Notes under the pieces: model-generated
The model's database searches: none
Seen by the model: the letters and a program-made list of their open reading frames with translations, nothing else
Told to the model about the DNA's origin: nothing
Assembly (NCBI GenBank): GCA_014084085.1
Contig: NPFB01000029.1
Span: 1 to 64,000, forward strand
Length of the DNA: 64,000 nt
Origin: Hondaea fermentalgiana
Taxonomy: Eukaryota; Sar; Bigyra; Thraustochytrida; Thraustochytriidae
Reading direction: 5' to 3'
Shown here: positions 9,801-18,968 of the stretch, one piece after another
How positions within the stretch are numbered: the first letter of the stretch is position 1
Layout of the letters: every line of letters begins with the position of its first letter
Position numbers and translations under genes: made by a program

Positions 9801-12344
9801 CTGGCGGGCTGCAATGAGCGGTTTGAACCAGGAAGGCGCAGCTTGGCGAGCAAGCTTGTGGTGTTGCGTAATCATGAGCATGAGGTCCTTGGTATAAGTG
9901 TCCGAGAAGGGAAGGGGGTCGATCTCGCACACATCGCCAAATGCCTCGTTCATCCATCCAGGTGCCGCACCGGTTGCGAACAAGGCATGCCAGACCTCAA
10001 GAAGACGCAATGTGACGGCATCCATGTCGGCCCGGCGGCCCGGGGCGCTAGAGTCGAACTTCGGTCGGTTCATGTGACTATTGCTGTTTCTGTCCGCGTC
10101 TTCGCAAACCGCCGAGCCCCGTACGGCCACACTCTGCAGAATTTCCAGTATTGCACTCCGAGCTGCGCTGGAAATGGCGTCCACAGCGCTTCCAAGGGCT
10201 ACTCCAACAGCAGGAAGCCAGGACAATACAACTTCTAGCGGCAGCTCGTACACAGCTCGGGCGCTGCAGGCACGCTGGACGAGAGACAAAAGAGCACTCG
10301 CAACTTGTCCTACCATAGTGTCTTGGGAAGCGGACCCACTCATCATCGAAAGGGGATTCGCATTAGCCTCTGCGTGAGACGGCGACAGCACGCTTTCTGG
10401 GCTGGCGTTAATGAGAAAGACGAGAAAGACTGAGAGCCGGGCACCGTAAACCGCAATTGTGTACTCCCCGCTTGCCGCAACTTCAGGATGATATTTCTGC
10501 GACTGACGCAAAAGCTGCTGCACGCTCGTGAGCTCGTCCTGCGCAAGCTCATGAAGCGCGGCCGCCATGCCACGAAGCGCAAGCTTTGATGGATTCTGCG
10601 CGGCACATGCCACGGCACTCCGAAGCACCGCTGCGCACACCTCGAACTCGGATGAGGACCAGCCCGTCGCAAACACTTGCTTCGAGCCGACCGCCCAAAT
10701 GGTTTTCCAGTGAAGATCGCTTGGCCCAAGACGCGCAAAGCAGGATTCGGCTGCCCGCCCGAGCTCCTCCTTTAAGAGTGGCGCTTCAAAGTCGTTCGTG
10801 GCCATGGGAATGTCCTGGCGCTGATGTTCACTTGATCCCATCGTGCGCGCCGAGAGCGATTGCCGGACCTTGGGCTTTATGCTGCCTTGAGCTTGTTCCT
10901 GTGCGTGCAGCCGGAAAATGGCAAAGGCAATACCGGTTACAACATCCATGACGGCCTTTTCGTGAGCCCCAAGATAGAGACCGCCTGATTGTGATTCATG
11001 GTGCAGCCAGCCCTGCGTAGCCACTGAGAGAGCCTGAGCGTCGCTGCTGCTGGCATCAAGGTGTCGAGCGCGGCGGGACCCACCGCGGCGACGACCCAAG
11101 TAAGACGAAGCACCACTGGCCTGAAGCGCAAGTGCCGCAGCGAGCCCATGCGCCGTGGGCGTGGCTGCATTGGCGCCCCGCCTTCGGTCCGCTTTGAATG
11201 TTCCTTGAAGACAGTCAGTAAAGAGTCGCAAAAGACGGTGCAAATGCTGCATTGAGGGAGTATCGTCGGCTTCTACAGGCTGATGACTTTTCCCATCTCG
11301 TAACGTGCTTTTCGAAATGGAGGGCACGTCACGAGTGTGCCGTGATGTTGTCGCGGCAAATTTGGACGAGGCCTCAACTATAGGCTCAGCAGCACAGCGG
11401 AGCACGAGTGCTGCAATCTGTAAGAGAAAGTGATGATCGCCAAGCGGCCAGTCTTGAGTCTTTTTTAAGAAGAGAAAGGCAACTTCGCAGCCCTGTATTC
11501 CGAGACGATCGCCACGCTGTAACATGAACTCAAGCGTAGCCTCGACACCAGAGCAGGTAACCCGCCATGGGCAACGGGCAGACCCGACGTCATCGACTTG
11601 CCGACGCCTTGAAAGCCAACCCATTTCCGCAAAGGGTACGAGGAGCTGCGCAAGCATCTTGGGAGCGCAAAGGAGACTACCTTGCTCAGCAGAGCAGTAA
11701 GCGAGCTGTTGCAATACCTTACTGAGTGCACTTGCGAAGCGCGAGGACTTTTCCACTACAGGCTCCGTAATTGCACGACAGGTGCTATACTTGCCAAGCA
11801 CCGCTCGAAGCGGATCCGCCGATGACGCCATGGCTGCAGAGAGGCTCTCTGGGCTTATACCCACGTGCTGGGACGCCTCGCAGGTATGGCAGAGGAGAGC
11901 AAATCGGCACACCTGCGTAAGCATGCGCAAGAACGCCTCATTGAGGCCGGATGTCGATGTTCCCTGCGCATTCGCCTGGGAAGGCTGCGAGCTTGCGCTC
12001 GACGCCCCAAAGGCCTGGGCGACCGCGTATAAAAGCGCAGGAGCGGCGTACGCGGAAAGATCGGCGCTGCAGGCTCTGGCCATGATGACCTCGAGGTCCA
12101 AGCCGCACGCGCGCACGCTTTGAAAAACGAGCACAATCCAAGCGAGAAATTCTTGAGCGTTTCGCCTTTCTTCAGCTCTGCCGACAAGCATGAGGCATTT
12201 TCTCAGCGTGCCCTGCGCGAGAGCATCTACCTTGGCGCGTTTCTCACCAGAGAGACGAGCGACTTGACCGGCATCGCGTAGCTTTCCCAAAACTTGTACG
12301 CCATGTGCGACCTCTTCGCGCATCAGAAACGACGCCTTTTGCAT
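6879..12344 (-). CDS. Large helical protein of unknown function, 1821 aa
   Basis: A single uninterrupted frame. I do not recognise the family. Residues 1 to ~1330 are rich in Leu/Ala helices with an alpha-solenoid look, with low-complexity breaks such as the Arg/Gly patch near GRRRGGSRRARH. One helix-turn-helix pair (SAAFYMHSAALLLRESGDAW) is TPR-like. From ~1330 to ~1790 the chain is disordered, with an acidic block (EGEEEEVGDEVDVEMEFDD), a Pro-rich stretch and many Ser-rich, basic patches. It ends in a short hydrophobic segment (VELIAFVQALQAG). A scaffold or trafficking role is conceivable for a solenoid with a disordered tail, but nothing in the sequence fixes it. Real coding is supported by length and by composition that differs from the GC-rich spacers. 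Confidence 0.75.
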   Translation of the reverse strand: MQKASFLMREEVAHGVQVLGKLRDAGQVARLSGEKRAKVDALAQGTLRKCLMLVGRAEERRNAQEFLAWIVLVFQSVRACGLDLEVIMARACSADLSAYAAPALLYAVAQAFGASSASSQPSQANAQGTSTSGLNEAFLRMLTQVCRFALLCHTCEASQHVGISPESLSAAMASSADPLRAVLGKYSTCRAITEPVVEKSSRFASALSKVLQQLAYCSAEQGSLLCAPKMLAQLLVPFAEMGWLSRRRQVDDVGSARCPWRVTCSGVEATLEFMLQRGDRLGIQGCEVAFLFLKKTQDWPLGDHHFLLQIAALVLRCAAEPIVEASSKFAATTSRHTRDVPSISKSTLRDGKSHQPVEADDTPSMQHLHRLLRLFTDCLQGTFKADRRRGANAATPTAHGLAAALALQASGASSYLGRRRGGSRRARHLDASSSDAQALSVATQGWLHHESQSGGLYLGAHEKAVMDVVTGIAFAIFRLHAQEQAQGSIKPKVRQSLSARTMGSSEHQRQDIPMATNDFEAPLLKEELGRAAESCFARLGPSDLHWKTIWAVGSKQVFATGWSSSEFEVCAAVLRSAVACAAQNPSKLALRGMAAALHELAQDELTSVQQLLRQSQKYHPEVAASGEYTIAVYGARLSVFLVFLINASPESVLSPSHAEANANPLSMMSGSASQDTMVGQVASALLSLVQRACSARAVYELPLEVVLSWLPAVGVALGSAVDAISSAARSAILEILQSVAVRGSAVCEDADRNSNSHMNRPKFDSSAPGRRADMDAVTLRLLEVWHALFATGAAPGWMNEAFGDVCEIDPLPFSDTYTKDLMLMITQHHKLARQAAPSWFKPLIAARQLQAIGQSLEADLRANLLPFRTFPGSFMNGSEQAALSLASELIVPRLGSLTRAMDDYAIAWQTQHMSRRGAQDSLLRLAALQAGVPAPSAVISEDSGAAGSLGTAVHALQGLAEIFARFDCARGRLSAAFYMHSAALLLRESGDAWEAGNAFATVANCILGKSFDTEDSTGQDVSGAALHTTDALHISIAAAFLRECIASFALMGAHPEAHRIKAILEQVSGRGDRPSRAPSLAPMGPPDLQEAISYYFLVGRASTETHEHARHWGHASPKYRQVHPWARVALSTSLCVARVIANARGPLDEIGKAETALVERLQRGTGLALAEGRLEWETREVWEASSTNTAQKSRLVIQAVLNSLGPERDGAIGKEAFYVRRLWPVRQWQKTAPMLRCPGEFVLLPNALDETPRSGNASPLESAGRGLLNGAGAFEDSKPRPSASQILLRTQESLSPTVALCSCDATLLPDDGPSAEDLLRASPFGDPLGPLAPPPDLRLGSRDEEFYPRRQGEVEGEEEEVGDEVDVEMEFDDVDPIPPDYPPPGFANADDMRPPSNSPPGARGTGRVGPDLSQVFRELSGSSRANLRAAEAQPPRTPKGMMPRQDSYSSVISEMSEKLRDRRKIVDEAVQQESDRLESQQGSNDSLDESSNRRPKDKEASNGDDQDDESETRPLLPPKPARLLQGGFDAAEGKTPSARHSSVAARRASVTTGAVIGCENPLTQTGPGSGQISNMPRWPQRTAGGLRKSIGRIPLADTQSRAVEQSLKDQIATFHGSIVDKAGLKEIKLQIIGRLDMNPNSSPGFSTPKASGNASASDSPPDSSPRGTNRARRRSSIIATVRASASKSSSGRQRGGSSASATPLSSDRKPSTPGADTGMDPPMSSVGGSSSNLGKIEPYTLQVLQSKTSGGLMRRQSQTFKAIDTFGLQQAQISETSVPGVVKIVDADRAKRGENPMLFRTDQPVELIAFVQALQAGQTQS

Positions 12345-13274
12345 CGCTTGAAACCCCCTTTAAAGTCGTCGTTGTCGTCGCCGTCGTCGTCTTCGTTGTC
12401 GACAATGTTGCTGTTCTCAAAGCACGCTTGCACGCCACGCAGGCTGACAGGCAGGCTGACCTGCGCGCTGCGCGACAACACCGCGGACTCTGACGTGCAG
12501 GCTTATCGCTGCGCAATTGTGGCGCTGCTATAACTTCGCCCGGCTCCGTCGAGGTCCGAAGTCTGGACGCGAAGCAAGGCCTCCAATGTCCTTGTCGCCG
12601 CCCCAGCGTCGCCGCGCGCGCAGCTATCCTCCTGCCCGCGCAGCGTGCGCGCGTGGGCGCGTGCCCGCTGCAAGAAAAAAAATTGATAAATTGAACAATT
12701 GATTGATGACCGCGGATGACCGGTTGTATAAGCTCAGCTCAGCTCAGCTCAGCTCAGCTCAGCTCAGCTCAGCTCAGCTCAGCTCATTGATGATGCCACT
12801 TCAAGCAAGTTCAAGAACCGGACTGCTTCTTCGATTCTAGGACTAGCTCCCAAGAAACATCAAAAAGACTCCGCAGAGCAGAAGAAGAAAAGGCAGTTCA
12901 AGCAAGCGATCAGCCTGAGGGACGATAATACGAACGATGAAACTCTTTCTTGTTGAATCAATAAATGAAATGATTTCGGAGTCAGGTTTGCGCGGTGCCG
13001 GACCGGACCCCGATCGAAAGAATTTGTGGTTTTTGCTAAAGTGTTATACGGCGGAAGAGCGCATGGTCCACGCTCCACTCGTCGCGTCCAGGGCGGTGTT
13101 CTCTGCAGTAAAAGGGAAAAGAAATTACGAAATGTCAAAGCAACCCAGGAACGAAGGAGAGAGGTGGCGCAGTTGGTGTTGGTTTTTTCTTTGGTAATGA
13201 TGATGATTGTTGGAAAAGGGGTCGTCGGGTCGTGGAAAACGAGAAAGAGGGGAGGATGAGAGGGTGAAAAAGGC
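12345..13274. other. Intergenic region with AGCTC repeat
   Basis: No gene is seen. The left part (12345-12700) is GC-rich and should hold the promoter of the large minus-strand gene. The right part is A/T-richer and fits the centrin 3' UTR. Confidence 0.5.
12731..12785. repeat. (AGCTC)11 pentanucleotide repeat
   Basis: Eleven perfect AGCTC units in the spacer between the large minus-strand gene and centrin. Confidence 0.95.
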
Positions 13275-13873
<599 letters not shown>

Positions 13874-14434
13874 TTTATCAGGGACCCTTTTGGTCTCGAG
13901 CCAAGAGACAGCAAGTGCTAGTGCTCGCTGTGCTTTTCGATTTTCTGTTTGTTTGCGACTTTATTCCCAAAAATCATGTTCCGCAGAGAATGGCACACGC
14001 ACAGCGCGTTGTCAATGTCAGTTATGAAAAGAGGTTCCTCAGATTATTCACGTATAGGTGGACAGCTGTTGCAAGCTTGCTTTTCGCACTCATGCAATGC
14101 AAGGCATCAACCCCGGCACGACCTTGCCCCGACCCGCCTCGCACCCCATCTTCCTTCCTCCTTTCCAATGTCCCTGTCCAGGTCCTCCGCCTAACCTCCT
14201 CGTCGCCGTCGTGCTCCTTCTCCATCTTGCCCTCCCTCCTCCGGGCCATCTTCTTCCGTGCCCGCCCACCGTGTGCGAACGAACGAGCGCGCAAGCGAGC
14301 GGGCGGGCGAGAGCCGCGGCTCGCGCGCGGCGAGCAGTCGCGCGCGGACACGCGGGCGGGCAGGCAAGCGGACGGGCGGCTCCGCGCCGCGGCCGGTCCT
14401 CGCGGCCTCGCGCGCGGGAGACGTACCTGTCAAC

Positions 14435-14500
14435 GTTTGTTTGCTTGTTTGTTTGTTTGTTTGTTTGCTTAGCTTGCTTGCTTACCTGCTTGCCTGCTCG
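14435..14500. repeat. (GTTT)n/(GCTT)n imperfect microsatellite
   Basis: A run of GTTT units grades into GCTT and GCCT units. Confidence 0.9.
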
Positions 14501-15410
14501 CCTGCTTACTCGCTTGTGCTCGCCTGTTTCCTTCTGCTTTCTCTCCCTTCTTTCTTTCTGTCCTCGCCGCGCCTGCTTCTGCTCGTATCTGCACCGCCCC
14601 GCTGCGCGCGAGGGCGAATACGAATTTTAACAGGCAGACCCGGGGCCGTTTCACCGGCCGCAAGACGTGTCGCGTGCACCCCCACCGCGCCGGTTCCTCG
14701 CGGAGGGAAGGGGGCGGCAGGGGTGTACGCAGGGATACTGACGAATGCAGAGGACCGTTGCGTTGTGAACTCCTGCCGCCAGTTGGCCGGCAGCCTGGCT
14801 GGCGAAAGAATGTGCGGTCGATCGTCTCTTTTGCCTGTCATCATGGCAAGTATATCATCGGCCGGGCGAGGGCAAGCCGCTGGTCGCTGCCGCTGTCGAT
14901 TGGCAACACAGCCAGTAAGTAGGTGGCTATCCCAGGCCGCCGGCCTGGCTGCCCAAAACAGTCAAACAAACTATGACGACTCCGCATGGATGGAACGTTT
15001 TCGGAACATACCCGGAACTTCGCTTTGGCCGGTAGGAACGGTGGTATCGTACTTACCTATGCGCAATAAGCGCATAAACGGCGCTTTGCAAGTAGACAAT
15101 TTCCGCGATGCAAGTGCAGAAGCTCCCTCTTTTCCCTTGCCGGACAAGTTGGCGCTCAGGCTCAAGCGGCGGCTTTGATCTTTTTCTCCCTCCATCGTGG
15201 TTGATCTTCCGCTTGCGTCTGCGTGTTTGTTCGACTGGTTCTTTGTTTTTGGTTTGGTTGATTGTTTGTTTGTTGAGGTGCCTACATGCTCTTACTTGCT
15301 GCATAGTCAAACCGCGACGCGAGCCCGAGCCGGAGCCCGCGCTTCGCCTGGCTTGGCCTGGCTTGCCTAGTTTCCGCACGCGCTCGCCGCCGCCGCAGCT
15401 GCTGCGCTGG

Positions 15411-15442
15411 CAGACAGACAGACAGACAGACAGATAGACAGG
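15411..15442. repeat. (CAGA)n microsatellite
   Basis: Six consecutive CAGA units followed by slightly imperfect copies in the spacer upstream of VAP. Confidence 0.92.
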
Positions 15443-15655
15443 CACGCCTCGCAGGCTCGCACGCAAGGCGGGACCCGCGACGGACTGTCCGCCTGAGCAG
15501 GAAAGCGGCGCCGGCACGAGGGATCCGACTTGAACCTTCGCTCGCTCTAGCCTCGCTCTCGCTCTCGCTCTCTTTCTCTCTTTCGCTGCGCGGGTGCCAG
15601 CGTGCGTGACGTGGACAGTCGCGCGACGACGGAGACCCTGGGCGCGCCAGGAACG

Positions 15656-16760
15656 ATGTCGATGAAAATGCAGCTCGTCAAGCTCGACCCGTCCAGCGTG
15701 GACTTTCCTATGGGCGAGAAGGAGCCCTCGGTCACCCTCAAAGTGGAAAACACGTACGTTGCTGGCTGTCTGCCTGGCTGCCTGGCTGCTTGCTTGCTTG
15801 CTTGCTTGCTTGCGCATTTGCTAGCTAGTTCGCAGGCTAGCTCACTAGCTACGAAAAAAGCGAGCTCTTGAGTATCGTCCGCTCGTTGCTTCCGCGCCAC
15901 AGCGCTATCTATCGCCCAACATTTCATGACGAACCTAAAGCTAACTCACGTGCTTGCGCAGATCTGACAAGATGGTTGCCTTCAAGATTAAAACGACCCA
16001 TCCTAAGAGGTACCTTGTGCGGCCAAACCAGGGTGTCATCCCCGTGAAGAGTGCCTCTTCCGTACTTATCAGCTTGCAGATTAAGGACGCCAAGCAGCTG
16101 CGCCAGGAGCGTCTCACGGGCTACGAGACCCTGGACAAGGACTGCAAAGATAACAAGTTCCTCGTACAGTGCGCAGTTGTCAAAGACAATTACCTGAGCA
16201 AACTCGAGTCTCACCACGAGGAACACGACAGCAAGAACCTCGGCAATCTTCTCAAACAAATGTGGGCGGAAATGACGCGGGACGAGCTTGTGCACAAAAA
16301 GCTCACCTGCACGTTCAAGTATCCCGAGAACAACGAGGAGCTCATGGAAGTCAACAACTTGCACTCGGTTGATGTGCCTGCAGGCGTGGATATGAACGCT
16401 GGCAAGCCCAGAGCTGCCGACGATGGCCAATTGGAGAGCCTGCCCGAGCTCCGTAAAAAGTACCAGGAACTCATTAACTTTACTGTGCAGCTCACTGCGG
16501 AGCGCGACCGTTTCAAGGCCTCGCTAAAGGATGCCACCAAGGAGATCGCTTTGCTGAAAAAGGGTGAATCGCACCGAAACATCAAGTCCTCATCAGATGT
16601 CTCTGGTGCGGGTGGCGTCTCCTCCACGATGTCAGACTCTCTTCCTGGCGGTCTCGCCAGTCAGACGGGCTTTGCGCTCTGGCAGCTCATGTTTGTTGCC
16701 GTTCTCGCTTTTCTCTTGGGCAGGTTGTTCACGAGCGATGGGCAAAGCGACATGGCTTAA
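15656..16760 (+). CDS. VAP: VAMP-associated protein (VAP), MSP domain and tail anchor
   Basis: Two exons, 15656-15753 and 15962-16760, give 298 residues. The 208-base intron starts GTACGT, ends TTGCGCAG, splits a Thr codon and contains a GCTT microsatellite. Residues ~5-125 are the MSP domain, with the VAP signature FKIKTTHPKRYLVRPNQG that builds the FFAT-motif binding face. A Glu/Lys-rich coiled coil follows (~165-205), then a Ser/Gly linker, and a C-terminal membrane anchor (LMFVAVLAFLLGRLF) near the end. VAPs are ER tail-anchored receptors that tether lipid-transfer proteins at membrane contact sites. The start was chosen as the first Met of MSMKMQL; two further Mets follow within six residues. 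The gene converges on the ROK kinase gene. Confidence 0.92.
15787..15812. repeat. (GCTT)n microsatellite inside the VAP intron
   Basis: About six GCTT units within the intron, preceded by GGCT/GCCT units. Confidence 0.9.
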
Positions 16761-17228
16761 TTAAAATAATAATTCAAACACTCGATACAGAAAGTCTAAT
16801 TACAGGCCCTTGTCATCAATTTGCTGACATACTTTTCAAGGCCGAGCCGTCCTTACGTCTGCTGCGTAATTTTTACTTTGCTGCGGACGGTGTTAAAGGT
16901 AAAAGCCTCTTCACAGGCTGCCCGCTTATACAAAGGATCCTGTCTTCTGCAGTGGGTGGCGTTGGTGTCCCAAAGAGCAGACAAGGCCTTGGATGTAACC
17001 AGACTCTCGCCATTTGCCATTCACGGAGTATCACAGCTTTCGGTACATTTTCGTTTTCAGAGCACTGGCAAGACGATGCCATATAAAGCTCTCGTATTGT
17101 CGAGTACCGAACTCAGCATGCGTATTCTTCGTGGGAGTGTTATCAGTCGCACATATCACCTTTGTTTTGATCTCGTTCAAATAAATGGCTTTGATGTTTC
17201 CCTTTTGCGGGAAATATCAAGTCACCTT
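16761..17228. other. Convergent spacer between VAP and the ROK kinase
   Basis: A/T-richer sequence, probably the two facing 3' UTRs. I see no gene; the open frames in it do not resemble any family. Confidence 0.5.
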
Positions 17229-18338
17229 TCACGTTTTTTTGTGTTTTGGATGCGCGAGATAGGCAGCGCCAATTGCTCCTGCCTCTGGACCCAAGGCTGC
17301 GAGAGCTAGCTTACAAGTTGGCTTGCTAAGGGTCCAATGATGCTTTCTGAATCCTGCTTGGATTGCGCCGAGCAGTTGATCGCCTGCCCTTGTCATGCCG
17401 CCCCCAAAGAGAATTACAGCCGGATCGAAGGTACGCGTAATGTTTATTGAGGCGATCCCCAAATAATCCCCTGTTTGGGACACAATGCGGCGCGCAAGAG
17501 GATCGCCTTGACTCTTTCCGGCATTACCTGCAGCAAGCTCAAATACACGCTTGCAAGTAATTTTTTCTCCACGTGCCGCAATTTCATGCAGTGCAGAGGC
17601 TGGTTCATCCCCACGCACAACTGCCTCTTTCGCAATCTCTTCCACCGCACGTGCGCTGGCATAATCTTCGAAGATGCCGCGAACCCCAGTTCGTTCGGAA
17701 ACTCTGTCGCCGTTTGGGACCAAAATGGTGTGGCCCAGTTCACCTGCCGCGTTGGATGCTCCACGGACCAGCTGGCCACCGCTTAATATTGCAGACCCAA
17801 TTCCGGTTCCAAGTGTGAGCAGAACTACGTCTCGCTCGTTTTTCGCTGCACCCCTCCATATTTCGGCGCACAAGGCTGCATTCGCGTCATTGTCGAGCGA
17901 TGGGACACGTCCCAGAAGCTCGCCAAGCCTCTGTGTGAGTGGCGCCGGCCGTGGCCACGTCGGAAAGTTGGCGGCAAAGAGAACTTGGCCAGCCTCAGCG
18001 TCGACCAAGCCTGGGACGCAGAGCCCGACGCCCTCGAGCCGTACATTCGTGAGTGCATCGGGTGTCGCCAAGATGTTCCTAACAAGGTCGGCGACCTGCT
18101 CGCACACACCGGAGAAGCTCGCGTCGCGAAGCGGCTCCTCAAGCTCGGCGAGCACATTCCCGTCAAGCTGCACGAGCGCTGCTTTGATGGCCGTCCCACC
18201 CACGTCCACCCCCACGAGAACGCTTCCGCTCTGCGCCACCTGCGCGAGCCTCGCGCGGGCTCGCAGGACCGCCGCCGCTGTCGCCGCCGCCGTCGCCGCT
18301 GCCACCACGCCCACGATCGCCGCCGCTCGCGAGCCCAT
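17229..18338 (-). CDS. Membrane-anchored ROK-family sugar kinase (glucokinase-like)
   Basis: 369 residues in one exon. Residues ~7-26 are an Ala/Val-rich hydrophobic segment (signal anchor or signal peptide) followed by Arg. The ROK/actin-like ATPase fold follows: phosphate-1 loop DVGGTAIKA (45-53), CVPGLVD (107-113), catalytic Asp in LDNDANAA (~148-155), phosphate-2 TLGTGIGSA (~175-183), GELGH (~199-203), and GGGMTRAG near the C-terminus. ROK kinases phosphorylate glucose, fructose, N-acetylglucosamine or mannosamine. The usual zinc-binding CxCGxxGCxE site is absent: the matching segment after GELGH reads DRVSERTGVRGIFE with no Cys. The family is mainly bacterial, so an old transfer is possible. 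Substrate cannot be read from the sequence. Confidence 0.88.
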   Translation of the reverse strand: MGSRAAAIVGVVAAATAAATAAAVLRARARLAQVAQSGSVLVGVDVGGTAIKAALVQLDGNVLAELEEPLRDASFSGVCEQVADLVRNILATPDALTNVRLEGVGLCVPGLVDAEAGQVLFAANFPTWPRPAPLTQRLGELLGRVPSLDNDANAALCAEIWRGAAKNERDVVLLTLGTGIGSAILSGGQLVRGASNAAGELGHTILVPNGDRVSERTGVRGIFEDYASARAVEEIAKEAVVRGDEPASALHEIAARGEKITCKRVFELAAGNAGKSQGDPLARRIVSQTGDYLGIASINITRTFDPAVILFGGGMTRAGDQLLGAIQAGFRKHHWTLSKPTCKLALAALGPEAGAIGAAYLAHPKHKKT

Positions 18339-18968
18339 GATCCTGATCGGGTTGAGGTTCTCTGATTGACCGCCTGATTGAAGTGAGCTCTAGTTGCTGT
18401 ACTTGCAGTATTGTGACTATAAGTGTCGGAAAGGAAAGGAAGCACACACAGTAGGATAAAGTAGCTTTCTTTTCTTTTTTTTCACTTGCAGAGATAGCTC
18501 GTCAAACAGTCCATCTTTCCTATCCGTTGACCGCCGTCCTGACTCTCTCTCGGACTCTCGGGAAAGATGAACCTGAAGTCCCAGTTCGTGCCGCAGGTGA
18601 AGTCTCAGGTCCGCGGCCGGGCCCTGGACCTGTAGCGACTAGGCGGCAGGCGCCGAAGCCGCTGCGATACTACTACATTCGCGCAGGAAGCCGTGCGAGA
18701 GTCGATGCCCGTTGTCTCGTCCTCGAGCAGCGATCGGTCTTTCTCGCTCTGTCGAAAAGAAGAAAATTCGCTATCGTGCTCGCCAGAAACAACAGCGTAT
18801 CGCTCCCCCAAAGAACTTCTTTTACAAAAGACGGCTAGCATAGCAAGCTCGCACACGTTTATACACACATTCACACAAGTGCCTCGTTCGCCGATTGCTT
18901 TGTCTCCAGAGCATACATACCTTGGCTTGCCATTCGAGAAGGCAAATCTCAGTCAACGCGTATAAGCC
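18339..18968. promoter_or_regulatory. Divergent promoter region between ROK kinase and CCDC180-like gene
   Basis: 630 bases between two divergent starts, with a poly-T stretch at ~18464-18481 and no convincing ORF. It must contain both promoters; no specific element was identified. Confidence 0.4.

Larger units (their letters stand above)
13874..15655. other. Long GC-rich divergent spacer between centrin and VAP
   Basis: No gene is supported. Open frames here are Arg/Ala-rich or cysteine-rich low complexity made by GC-rich or tetranucleotide repeats. The region contains GTTT/GCTT and CAGA microsatellites and CTCTCG-rich pyrimidine tracts close to the VAP start. It should contain both promoters. 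Confidence 0.5.

Noticed and set aside
6879..12344. DOCK-family Rho/Rac exchange factor
   Set aside because: One helical stretch (about residues 970-1040) loosely recalls a DHR2 or TPR helix pair, but no DHR1 C2 domain or DHR2 catalytic segment was recognised.
14258..15178. 306-codon open frame upstream of VAP
   Set aside because: Composition follows GTTT/GCTT repeats and GC-rich stretches, with no recognisable domain.
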